A stretch of DNA of 64,000 bases. It comes from Epiperipatus broadwayi (taxonomy: Eukaryota; Onychophora; Udeonychophora; Euonychophora; Peripatidae). Made by a program: the position numbers and the translations under genes. Location of the stretch: the NCBI GenBank assembly GCA_028023455.1, contig JAQFVV010013285.1, forward strand, positions 106,782-170,781, written 5' to 3'. The notes under the pieces were generated by a model. It saw only the letters and a program-made list of their open reading frames with translations. It did not search any database and was not told the origin of the DNA. This document shows, piece by piece, positions 36,197 through 47,047 of this stretch. Each line of letters opens with the position of its first letter. The stretch's first letter is position 1.

Positions 36197-37020
36197 GGTA
36201 AGTACGCATTTTGTTGTGATATTCATCTTTTATATTCCTTATAAATTACAGTAGTTTTTATTCGTAGTTATTTCTACTAAAAAAAAATTCATACATTTAT
36301 ATAGTACTTTTAAGATGACTGAATTATGATTAATTATGATTTGTAGACTCACAGTTTTCACTTTATGATGTGTTTTTTTTAAAAAGACAAAATTATTTGA
36401 ATACTTGCAGAATTATTACTTCTGGACTCGCACTTTACGACACATTTTTTAAAGAAGACAAAATTAATATTTGTAGACTCGCAGTTATTTGTAGATTCGC
36501 AGTTTACCTTTACGATAGGTTTTTTTAAATTTATATAGTACTTTTAAGATGACATTAATTTTGTAGTGATATTTATCTTACATTTTCCTATTTTCTATTT
36601 TGCGTTTATTTATCTTACATTTTGCTATTTTCTATTTTGCATTTTTTAAAAAAGACAAAATTAATATTTGTAGACTAGCAGTTTTCACTTTATGATAGGT
36701 TTTTTTAAGATGACAAAATTATTATTTGAATACTTGCAGAATTATTACTTCTGGACTCGCACTTTATACGTTTTTTAAAAATGACAAAATTAATATTTGT
36801 AGACTCACAGTTTTCACTTTATGATAGGTTTTTTTAAGATGACAAAATTATTATTTGAATACTTGCAGAATTATTACTTCTGGATTCGCACTTTATACGT
36901 TTTTTAAAAAAGACAAAATTAATATTTGTAGACTCGCAGTTTTCACTTTATGATAAGTTTTTTAAAATTTATATAGTACTTTTAAGATGACTTATTAATT
37001 TTGTAGTGATATTTATCTTA
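36197..37020 (+). repeat. ~129-bp repeat region
   Basis: 'atatttgtagac' recurs at 36664, 36793 and 36922 with partial copies at about 36340 and 36470. Units contain 'cagttttcactttatgat' and 'gaatacttgcagaattattacttctgga'. It is non-coding and would lie in the intron after the transposase exon. Confidence 0.8.
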
Positions 37021-37985
37021 CATTTTCCTATTTTGTGTCCAATTTTAGTTAATTATTCATGATGCTTATATTACTTTTAACTTTTTCTTTTTTGATGCAT
37101 ATCACTCTATTTTGTGTCCTATTTATTAATATTTTTTTTCAGGATTTGTGGACTCGCAGTTTTTACTTATTAATTTTGTAGTGATATTTATCTTACATTT
37201 TCATATTTTGCGTCCAATTTTAGTTAATTATTCATGAAGTATATATTACTTTTAACCGTTTTTTGCCGCATATCACTATTTTGTGTCCTATTTATTAATT
37301 TTTTTTTTCAGGATTTGTGGATTCTCAGTTTTTACTTATTAATTTTGTAGTGATATTTATCTTACATCATATTTTGCGTCAAATTTTAGTTAATTATTCA
37401 TGAAGTATATATTACTTTTAACCGTTTTTTGCCGCATATCACTATTTTGTGTCCTATTTATTAATTTTTTTTTTTCAGGATTTGTGGATTCGCAGTTTTT
37501 ACTTATTAATTTTGTAGTGATATTTATCTTACATTTTCCTATTTTGCGTCCAATTTTAGTTAATTATTCATGAAGTATATATTACTTTTAACCTTTTTTT
37601 TGCCACATATCACTATTTTGTGTCCTATTTATTAATTTTTTTTTTCAGGATTTGTGGATTCGCAGTTTTTACTTATTAATTTTGTAGTGATATTTATCTT
37701 ACATTTTCATATTTTGCGTCTAATTTTAGTTAATTATTCATGAAGTATATATTACTTTTAACCGTTTTTTGCCGCATATCACTATTTTGTGTCCTATTTA
37801 TTAATTTCTTTTTTCAGGATTTGTGGACTTGCAGTTTTTACTTATTAATTTTGTAGTGATATTTTCATATTTTGTGTCCAATTTTAGTTAATTATTCATG
37901 ATGTATATATTATTTTTAATCTTTTTTGCCGCATATAACTCTATTTTGTTCCTATTTATTAATTTTACCTTTTTTTTTTCAGGAT
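37021..37985 (+). repeat. ~168-bp tandem array, each unit with a splice-acceptor-like site
   Basis: CAGGAT(T)TGTGGA-type junctions preceded by a long T tract occur at 37140, 37309, 37476, 37646, 37815 and 37980 (spacings 169, 167, 170, 169 and 165). Each unit reads 'gtgtcctatttattaatttttttt(t)cag' then 'gatttgtgga(t/c)t(c/t)gcagttttta'. The last CAG leads into the less AT-rich segment at 37981. Confidence 0.88.
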
Positions 37986-38224
37986 GTACACCACCGGCAT
38001 TATTCTGTACCACGTGCCTTTTTCTCCATTTTGACCTCATGACCCTCTACCACGTGCCTTTCCCCCGCTCTTCGTTTCTATGACGACATTACCCTGAGGG
38101 CATCCTATTCTAATCTAGCGATCTTTGACGTAATGTCACCACGTGACATGCTGAAAAATTTTAGCGATTACATGTGTCGCAAATCACTAGGTGACGTTAT
38201 CTTAAAAATCGGGTGCTTAGAGTA
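37981..38224 (+). other. Putative 3' exon-like segment of the inverted-repeat element
   Basis: GC-richer DNA after the final T-tract/CAG, with two CCACGTGCC boxes. No transposase motif is clear in any frame, so exon status is inferred from the acceptor site and composition only. Confidence 0.3.
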
Positions 38225-38758
38225 GTATGCCTTCAGGCTAATGACGTCTTAGCAAGGTAAATACTGGACTACCAAAACAAAAAACACAAGTTAAAAACTT
38301 GCATACGCTTGTATTTATGACTATAGATGGCGTTATACCAAAAACACCTTCAAGCGTTTGTTTACCTAAACGTAAGTTTTTAACTTGTGTTTTTTGTTTT
38401 TCATAAATGTACCTTTGAGGTCTTTCTTGCAATGATATATATTGCAGAGACTTCTACTATGTGGTGATGCTGAACTGATATCAAACACATGTAGCTATCT
38501 GGCATGCGATGCTGAGTTTGAAGACATTACGTGTCTAAAAGATTCACGCTTGCAAGCTGAATAGAAACTGTTTCTTAAACGCTCAGAGTTTGTGTTTTAG
38601 ATCTAGTTTCTTAATCCTGTCCTTCACTGACGATAGCAAATAGCTTGAAATCATGATATGAAGGTGGAAATTAAGTTAGAGATATTGAAATACTCGCTCT
38701 GACGTTTATGTAAACAAACGCTTGAAGATGTTTTTGGTATAACGCCATCTATAGTCAT
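38225..38758 (-). repeat. Right terminal inverted repeat
   Basis: Reverse complement of 34789-35203, interrupted by a nested element at 38274-38395. Confidence 0.9.
38274..38395. mobile_element. Small related MITE nested in the right arm
   Basis: About 120 bp with ends AAACACAAGTTAAAAACTT and AAGTTTTTAACTTGTGTTT. It is absent from the matching place in the left arm (35143-35155, 'gaaaaacaaaggtaatcc'). Its first ~85 bp equal the left end of the large element, so it looks like a deletion derivative of the same family inserted into a relative. Confidence 0.8.
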
Positions 38759-40067
38759 ATATATATTAGTTAAGTTATAGTTAATAGATGTCTCATTATA
38801 AGCTTAACATAAGTGTTACAATTAAAAACATATAAACTACATTTTAAAATTTTAGCAATAAGGAGGCATAATTGTAGACAATTTGAAAGTAGAAATGGCA
38901 TTAACATTTCCCCCATTTCTTGAAGCGAACTTTTGTATAATATTTCCAATGCAATAGCAGAGGCGTACAAATCAGAAATCTATAGTTATTTATCTTGACA
39001 TTTTAAACATTGCCACAAGGTGTTTCATTTAGTAGTTTTAATTAAAAATAATGAGTACTATTAAGTGGCCCAATTCAAATATTGTATGATCCAGATAGAT
39101 GACTATATAGATTTACATTAACTAAATGGATACTTTGCTTTCAATTTCATAAATATATAATGAGGCCTTATAACCTAGGAAGCAAACTGAAATCATGTCA
39201 AAAGGGAATTAAGCAAATGTTTAATACACCTTTCTCGGATGTCATTTATATCTAAATTTTAGCAAGCAAAATAAATGAAAGAATGAATAAAATCCATAAG
39301 CATAATTTAAAATGATTTATAATATATCTCAATTCATTATTTTAAATGATACTATGAGAAATTTAGATGTTTGTTTTGTTGCGACTAAAAATTTACATGT
39401 CCACATGAGAAATGGAAATTTGAATTAATGTAGTAAGAATAAGAAAAACAAATATGATCACATGTAACCTATATATCCGATATGTTAAAGTTTGATTCTT
39501 TTATTTAAAACTTAGAAACTTAAATTAGAGAATAACCATATGGTAAAATATTACAATCGTATGATAATTTCTCAATGAGGGATGTAAAATATGGTAATTT
39601 AATATAGCAAACAATGAATTGGAATAATCTATCCACTTCTATGTCAATGATTTTGAGATCAAAGAAAGCGGAACTGATGATGGAGAAAAAATGATACTTG
39701 CATAAACGATGGATAGAGAGTTATTTTGAGATTGTCTTTTTGATTTTCAATCTGTCTGTGAGTTATTTTATAGTATTATAATTTTATTTAGTAATTAGCA
39801 GTATTTATTTAATTTAATTCAGTCTTTAAATCTAACATAGAAAATTAAATCCACTACAAAGTGTAATTATCCAAAAGCAGAGGAAAGATAAAGAAATCAT
39901 AAAAAGTCATCCAAAAACAATCATTTAAAATAATCAAAAGTAACTCAATTGAAAAATTTAAAAATATTTTTAAAAAAATAGGAAAAAAAACATATTTCTA
40001 TATAATCTATAATTTTAAAAACGTTCAAAAAATAGATCACATATAAAAATATTGAAATTAACTTTCT

Positions 40068-40286
40068 GTGGTGGTTTATGTAAAAATGAACGAATATTGT
40101 TTAAATGTTGAAAGTTATTTGGAGAACTATACAAATGAATTTATAGATCACAGTAATATTTGTATAAATACATACACAATCTGGATAAATAGTATTATGA
40201 AAAGGGAACTTTCAATTATGATTAACAGCATCGAGTTGGATTATAAATACAGTTTTAAAGGGCATTTTTATGAATCGGTAAGATAA
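40068..40286 (+). CDS. Small 72-codon frame conserved in both composite-repeat copies
   Basis: I do not recognise the protein. It starts MVVYVKMNEYCLNVE and ends near HFYESVR. Copy 1 carries the same frame at about 1508-1720 but with a frameshift after the HS codons and a stop. At the 3' end the DNA reads GAATCGGTAAGATAA, a good splice donor, so this could be an exon of an element gene that is spliced rather than a stand-alone gene. Asn/Tyr richness follows base composition, and selection is not shown. Confidence 0.25.
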   Translation: MVVYVKMNEYCLNVESYLENYTNEFIDHSNICINTYTIWINSIMKRELSIMINSIELDYKYSFKGHFYESVR

Positions 40287-41509
40287 TTATTAACTATAAT
40301 TACAAATCATTTAGATTACTATTTATTTTTTTAATTACAATTGGTTTGTAACCAGGGTTTTACCCCATGAATAATCATATAAGCAATTTAAACCAAGGTT
40401 TAATTACTTTATGACATTTTGTGTAATCTACGACTGAATGTATTAGAATAATTTTGCAGGGATATTTTATAATTGTTTACATACGATCCTTCTTTGCTGA
40501 ATAACATATTTTCAAAAAATAAAAGGACAAAAACACAGTCTGACAAAATATTATATTATTCTAACCACATGAGGATCAGAATTATTTTTAAAAATTGCCT
40601 CTAATTTACCCTCCTCCCTCACCTTCATGTTCAAATGTAGTGAAGATAATAGAACATTTCCAAACAATTTTATACAAAAATAAATCATCATAGAATTTCA
40701 AGTCTCTAGACTTGATTTATATTCTGTAATAGTCGACTAATGTTGTGGTAGGATGTTCATCTCTGAAGATCATATATCGTGGATTGTGGCCACACCTCAC
40801 AACACTTCAGTGTTCACACTTCTTACAAACTTCTGAATTGTTTATATTATAAGATATATACTTAAATACTGTACTCAAATTTTAATGGCATTAGATTTTG
40901 TAATCACTGATTTTCAAACCAAACGGTTCTTTTTTAGCTATTATTCCTTCTAAGCAGGATTAAGTAACATCATAAAGACAGCACATAGTTAGTCTTAAAA
41001 AGTATGCCAACAGAAAGTTTCTGCGGGATAAGTTTATTTTACTTGTTTACAGAAACGTCTTTATTTAAGTTTAATTAGAATTTTGTAATATTTTAATTGA
41101 GTTTCTTTACTACATATTGCTATGTATGATAGTTATATACACATAACCAGTCACACTGGAATAAAAATAACACAAATTCAACTTTATTAGTTACTTATTT
41201 ATTCATTTATTTATTTATTTATTAACAAGAGTGAAGAATATATATATAAAAATTATTTTATACTCCGAATAATAATAAAGTGCAGAACAAATCGTTGAAT
41301 ACACACATTACTCGACATAGAGTATATCTTTCTTTCTAAGAAAGTGTAACAATATTAACGCATTTTTGTTTTACTGAGGTCAGCACAATTTAGAAATTAA
41401 CAGTTTTTCTTGTCGTTATTCGTTGTCTGCTATGGTTACAGCTTCACTGGAGAAGATTTCTATTTTCTCTCTCTACTGCTGCGTCTTTACTCTACTTTTT
41501 TCCTTTTAT

Positions 41510-42290
41510 AGATGGAAATGAGTCTATATGCAGTGCGTGCAATTCTAGAGTTCAACTTTACTGGAACTAGTACGTTGCCACGAATATCAACTTTATTTCC
41601 ACTTATTATCAGTTACAATCTCATCTGTCTTTTTTAATACAACTTAATGTTTATGAATTTCAGTAATCAGCTTCCAAATTTTGTATTACATTAAGGACAG
41701 ACCTGCACCGCTATCAATTTTCATTGTTACCCATTTATTGCAGACATATGCTCCAACATATATATGATCAGTTGTTTTGTTATTTACAGTCTTTATTAGT
41801 CTTTTTTGGGTTCTGCTCCTCTCTCAAATTTTTAATCCGATTTTTTAAATGCTTCTTGATCGTTAAAATGTCAAATGATAGCTAAGTGATCTCTACTGTC
41901 ACAAATTCTGCATATTTATTCCTTATCCTTATAGTTCATTTTTCCATATCCGGCTTCCCCACAACAATAACACATTTGTGGTTTTCTCTTAGTACATCGG
42001 AGACTCGAATAGCTCCTTTAAGTTTTTTTTGGTGAACAAAATCTTTGGCAAAGGCTGACATACAGTAAATTCCTAAGCATACTCAATAGAGTTTCCTGAC
42101 CTTCGAACGTCTCTGTGGTCACTTTGTAGGTTAACGACTTGATCACTTAATAGCATTTTCATGGAATTATCAGCGGGTATACCATACAAAACTGTTCCAG
42201 CAGCGAATCATTTATATCAGTACCAAAATCACAATCTCTGGGCAGTTTACATAGAGATAAATTCTAATCAACATATTTATCTTATGACAA
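41510..42290 (-). pseudogene. Ty3/gypsy-type Gag-protease relic (copy 2)
   Basis: Equivalent of the relic in copy 1. The minus strand shows MCYCCGEAGYGKMNY near 41940-41985, a zinc knuckle whose His and last Cys are lost, then ICRICDSRDHLAII just downstream, where the second knuckle is better preserved than in copy 1. Further stops and frameshifts are present. Comparing the two copies shows independent decay since duplication. Confidence 0.55.
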
Positions 42291-42539
42291 CAGTTTTCTA
42301 CTGATATTCTAGGCCGCGCTACTCATATTGGAAGTTTGTGGCAAAAATAAGTGCCAGTTTCTTTGAAGATTTTAAAAACAAGCAAAAATTATTCAGAGAA
42401 TAAAAGATTGACTATTGGCTAGAAATACAGTTAAAAAGAATCCTGAAAATGGCTAACAACATAACTTACCCACAATAAAGATTAAAATTCTTCTAGTCTA
42501 ATTTCTCTTTGTCTCAATGAAAGTACGAACATAAATGGA

Positions 42540-43781
42540 TCAGCTCGTTTGCCTGTGTGGGGAATAATATAAAAAAATTGATTAGTTTAATCTCATTAGA
42601 AACAACAGCAAACGTAATAGATATTTGCACCGCAGTTTCAGAGACACTCCCTGAAAAAGAAATAGATGTTGCCAAAATTGTATCAGTAACTACAGGTCGT
42701 GCTGGACGTATGACTGGAAAAGCAAATGGTATTCTCAATTTATTTCCCAATAGTATTGGACATTCAAATATTTATTGCATTATGCATCAGCAGATTTTAT
42801 GAATGAATGCCAGTTTTAAGCCAGTGGACAATGTTATGATCGTTGTGACCAAGTTAGTCAATTTTATACCTAGACATTGAGTGAAGAAAACTTAGAATAC
42901 AGTGGTTTTCATATGTATAACCATGTCTGATGATTAAATTGAGGGAAAGTTCTTCAAAAATCCGTTAATTGTTTACATGAAATTAGATTGTTTTACTTAA
43001 AGATAAAATCATTGATAAACAATGAATTAATGAATTTAAATGGCTTTCCAAATTAATGTGATTTTACTGATACGTGTTCACATCTAAATAAATTAAATGT
43101 GAAACTTTGCATTGTTGTCATGTTTGGTCTGATCAATCGATTTGGAGTTAAATTAAAAATTTTCAACTGAGATGTTATTTCTTACACCATCAAATATTTC
43201 CCAAATATAAAAAAGTTCGTCACTGATTTAGAATCTCATATAAAGCCAGATCAAGTAAAATTGATGCAAGACTTTTGTGCTGTTATTCAATCGATAATTG
43301 ATGATTTTTCTTTAAAATTTATACAGTTTCAGAAACGTCAAAATTTATTTTATACCAGACAAAATATCAATGGATAATCACAAGTAAGAAAATTTGAAGT
43401 GGGTATATTTGGAAGATATGGAAATGCCATCAATTTATTTTCAAAACAAAAATTTGTTGATTTGAGGAATGAGAAACAATGGGCAATGATCAATTATTGG
43501 ACATGTATAAAAAGAATGCTGAAAAGAAACTATTGACTGCCTGGAATGCTATTCCTGAAACATTTAATTATTTAAAAAAATTAGCGACCGCTATATTTGC
43601 AATTTTCTTTTCTACATATCCATGTGAATCATTGTTCTCAGAAACGAATTTAATTAAAGATAGTTCGAAATATAGAATGAAAAATGAATCCAGTTCTGTA
43701 TGTACATTATTAAAAGTGACAAAATATCAATCAGATGTAAAACATTTGGCATCCAATGTACAACGACAAAAACGTCATTAA
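42540..43781 (+). pseudogene. hAT transposase relic with intact C-terminal dimerisation domain
   Basis: Blocks in order: EIDVAKIVSVTTGRAGRMTG and IYCIMHQQI (42650-42800), DNVMIVVTKLVNFI, then KKFVTDLESHIKPDQ and IIDDFSLKFIQF (43180-43330). The final frame of 100 codons (43479-43781) contains NYLKKLATAIFAIFFSTY then CESLFSETN and LLKVTKYQSDVKHLAS. That is the hATC domain of GTF2IRD2/ZBED-like transposases (pattern STY.CE..FS..N..K...R..L.D). Only this last part is open. Earlier parts carry frameshifts and stops, and the catalytic Asp block at 'VTTDGA' is altered to VTTGRA. Confidence 0.78.
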
Positions 43782-44270
43782 ATAATATCTATGTTGATTT
43801 TATTTGTTTATTTCCAAAATTTTGTTTTATTTACTATTAATTTTTTACTATTAAATTGTATTCAAATTATGCTCTTATAAATAAATATCGTTCGTTGTAT
43901 TTAGCCTTTTTAGAAATTTTGTTTATTACTATTATTTTGTTTTATAATCTTTTAAAAAGGTGCAATAATTAAGTTATTTATGTTTTGAGTTAATAATTGT
44001 ATTGCACATCAATCATACAATAAATATTTGACACCTTTATGTAAAAAGGTTCGCCAAAACTTTATATGCATCAACCTTTTACTAATCATCCAATCCTTAA
44101 TAGTGTACCGCTCGAAAATGTATGTCCATCCAACAAGATTTAGAATCTAAGCAAAAGCACCTCGAATCCAATCATGGCCGAGATACACAAATCAGGAGCA
44201 ATCATGAATTCTAATCTGTTTGCCCATTCCCCGAATCTATAAAGTTACGGACACCTTAGGTGATACTACA
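43782..44270. other. Spacer between hAT relic and solo LTR
   Basis: AT-rich to 44080. From 44085 to 44270 it is less AT-rich and may belong with the LTR element (leader region on the minus strand), but no PBS could be confirmed. Confidence 0.4.
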
Positions 44271-44979
44271 TGTTATATCCGCACTTACGACTGTGCGGCT
44301 ATCCAATAACGTTCGCTAATGTTCAATTCCCACGCTGTTTTTTTTGCCACTAATGCTCTGCTGCGTATGCTCTCCAAAGAAGGGCCTGCAACGAATGCGC
44401 TGAATATACTCTGTATTCTCTGCACTGGGTGCTGTCCAAACGAATGGTCTGTAAGCGGATGCTTTCCAACGAATTGGTCTGCAACGAATGCTCTCCAACG
44501 AATTGGTCTGCAACGAATGCTCTCCGACGAAGGCTCTGAATATCTCCGCTGTGGTCTCCCTCAGCTATAACTGTGAACTACATTTCCACTGGTTGCTGGT
44601 CATTAACCGCAAGCACTAACGCGAGATATCTCTGCTGGTGTTAAACAGACGTCTATTCAAATACTGCCTATTCAATACTGCTCTGCTTAGATGTTACACA
44701 GTCCTCTTATCGCTCTCTGATAACTGCAACAATCAATCAATACACCGTCCAATAAGGCAACGTCTCTTATCCAGAAATATTTGTAATCAGGAAATATTTC
44801 TTGGAATTGTCGATCGTCATTACGTCAATGTACTAATTAAATTCCTCACTTATCAGAGCGCGATTTAAAAACAACCTCTCTAATAAATTCTAATTTTTTC
44901 TGGAGTGCACAAAAATGTCTGATATTTTTACAAACACTACACTACATAAATTTGATTATTTTTCCGGGCTGGTGTTACA
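44271..44979 (-). mobile_element. Probable LTR (solo or with lost interior)
   Basis: A 709-bp block of much higher G+C than its surroundings. On the minus strand it starts TGTAACACCAGCCCGG and ends GTGCGGATATAACA, the TG...CA termini of LTRs. No second copy lies in the window. Flanking 5-bp sequences do not match clearly, so an intact solo LTR is not proven. The frames 44316-44513 and 44319-44570 fall in its repeat region and are not genes. Confidence 0.55.
44354..44540. repeat. 29-30-bp tandem repeats inside the LTR
   Basis: GTCTGCAACGAATGCTCTCC-type units start at 44447, 44477 and 44506, with more diverged units from 44354. They could be an enhancer-like array of the LTR. Confidence 0.8.
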
Positions 44980-46820
44980 ACGTTATGCATGAGAACTCAG
45001 CTGGTAATGATGATGATAAGATATTGAATGAACCTGAGATATAAGTTAAAAATATACATATTCAATAATTTTATTTAAGCGTTTTTTTTATTTTTGAAAA
45101 ATCACATATAGCATCTAAACAGTTTTGGTAAGTAAATAAAAAAAACCTGTAGATTTAAAATTAACATTTTTGAATGAATGAATGATAATAGTATGTATAC
45201 TGAATTCTACCATTTGATGACTCTGTTTTTCACGCAATTCTCATCAATATACAGATTTACAGGCCATATATTTGTTTACATAATATTAATGTAAAAGATT
45301 TACATAATATTAAGGGAAAAATTAAGGAAGCTTATTTCACCATCAGCGATGCCAAATCAATAAACAGAAGAGACACTTGTTTTGCCATTTCCAAAAAATG
45401 GTAGTTAGGAAGCAATTTGCATACATTTACCATATAACATTAATATTCTGAAAAGATTATGAAAATGGAGCAATAACGGCTCTGGAAACAGTAAGTCTGC
45501 AAATTAGAATATATAAAAAAAGCTTACAAATTATTATATAAAAAAATTTCACCTTAACGCATCAGTGTATTTTTAATTACTGTAAAGCAAATATTTTTTC
45601 TTCGCCCGGTTTTAATTTTTTGTTTCATTTTTTTTAATAAACAAACACTTCGTTTAAATTATCAACTAACGGTCTGTCGTTTTTTTACATAATATTACGA
45701 TAACATTTTTTGTTTTTTTAAAGTTCTTTACATAAAAGAGATGGATATTTTTCCCCAAACACTTTTGTTTTTAGATGATGGAGGGGGATTAGTTTACTTT
45801 TAAATTATCTTCTTTGTTTTGGATGTTTTTATTTTTAAAGACTTAAAAACAATTCGATACTTTTGAACAAACCGACACTTGCTTTTTACAGGGTGGAGGG
45901 GAAGGGGTTGTTTTGAGTTGTAATTGGCGTCTTAATAACGAGGCCTTTTTTTTTCGAATATTTATTTATGCTACAGGAACCTTTATATGATAGCAAAAAG
46001 TTCTTAATTAATTTTTTGGTCTTTTTAAAAAAGACATAAACAGTTCGTTTTTATAGAACACTTTTTTAAAAGGCGAGTGGAGTGGTAGGGAAGGTTTGTT
46101 TTGATTTTTAATTGTCGACTTCTTTTTTGATTTCCTTTTTGAACATTTATGTTACCGCACAGTTGTTTATTATTATTATTTGGCCTTTTGAAGAAACTCT
46201 TAAACACTTTTTTTTAAAATAAAATATTACCTACCTACTTTAGAATCAAGTAACAACAAAAACAACAACAACAACAGTATTCCATGAAATAATTTATTGA
46301 ATCAAAACTAAACAAAACAGTGGACAAGTTGTGTCCAAAACAAGTAAAAAAACAACATTTTGGGGGGCATAAAAAATACAGCAGCCAAAAATAGCATGCA
46401 AATAAAATAACAGTGGAACAAAAAAAACAGTCATTTCATTAACTTCTGTGACCGACAATTCACTCATCTTCAACCAATTTTGACAATTTGCAGATGACAT
46501 TTTACTATTCTTTCAAGGATTAGATTTGTGTGTGAAATCGGGAAAAACTCTGCTGAAAACAATAACTTTTCTGTGTAGTTCAAAACCGTATGGAAGCTTG
46601 TGTGATGACATGACACTTCTTAATATGTAATACTAAAATGCACTACATTTTCTAAAAAATTTCAGACAATGAATTTTTGGAGAGGTTTGCCTCTTTCGAA
46701 TACAGCCACCATCAAATAAGACCATAGCAAGAGTTCAATAGTGCTCACTTGAGCAATACTGTCACAATGCAATGGGTGTAATATTTCATTATGTAATCAT
46801 AGAATACATCACTCTCAGGT
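44980..46820. other. Unassigned AT-rich DNA
   Basis: No supported gene. 45690-46210 has three loosely similar segments, each with a G-rich purine block ('gatggaggggga', 'gggtggaggggaaggggtt', 'gagtggagtggtaggga') between T/A-rich stretches. Confidence 0.45.
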
Positions 46821-47047
46821 GACCTGTTATGACTCAAACAATACATACTGTAGTGTCAGCCATAAGTTAAGGCTGCTAAAATGGTGCATTGATGTGTGTT
46901 GTGCGAAAAGTGCTGACAAGTGGTGGGGTTCAGTATACATATTATTACTGAAAGATTTTAATATTAAGAAGTTATTAATTAGTCAGGATCATTTCTCTGC
47001 TAGTAATAATTTAATGGATGCTGAGGGATACTTACTGATACTTTGGA

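Larger units (their letters stand above)
34744..38758. mobile_element. Nested long-inverted-repeat element with Merlin-like transposase exon
   Basis: Left arm 34789-35203 is the reverse complement of the right arm (about 38225-38758), starting from ATGACTATAGATGGCG at the left and ending CGCCATCTATAGTCAT at the right. Inside are tandem duplications, a transposase-like exon and an array of repeated splice-acceptor-like units. The left end continues outward 45 bp (AAACACAAGTTAAAAACTT...), a sequence also found at the end of the small element nested in the right arm, so the right outer tip appears truncated. Target duplications could not be confirmed. Confidence 0.8.
38797..43450 (+). repeat. 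Composite repeat copy 2 (uninterrupted)
   Basis: Matches copy 1 (222-2817 plus 9119-11105) in the same orientation and lacks the LINE. It includes a small conserved frame, a minus-strand gypsy relic and a plus-strand hAT relic that continues into an intact C-terminal exon to 43781. The left edge adjoins the inverted-repeat element within about 40 bp. Confidence 0.85.

Noticed and set aside
36003-36254. 83-codon open frame overlapping the Merlin-like exon
   Set aside because: It is an off-phase reading of the exon; the frame from 35984 carries the ISXO2 signature instead.
37021-37985. CRISPR array or centromeric satellite
   Set aside because: Units are ~168 bp, contiguous, few and inside a foldback element, with no spacer structure. 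The sequence is eukaryotic in style.
44316-44570. Two opposite frames with repeated Asn-Ala-Leu or Arg-Cys-Arg strings
   Set aside because: They read through the 29-bp repeats of the probable LTR and are not genes.
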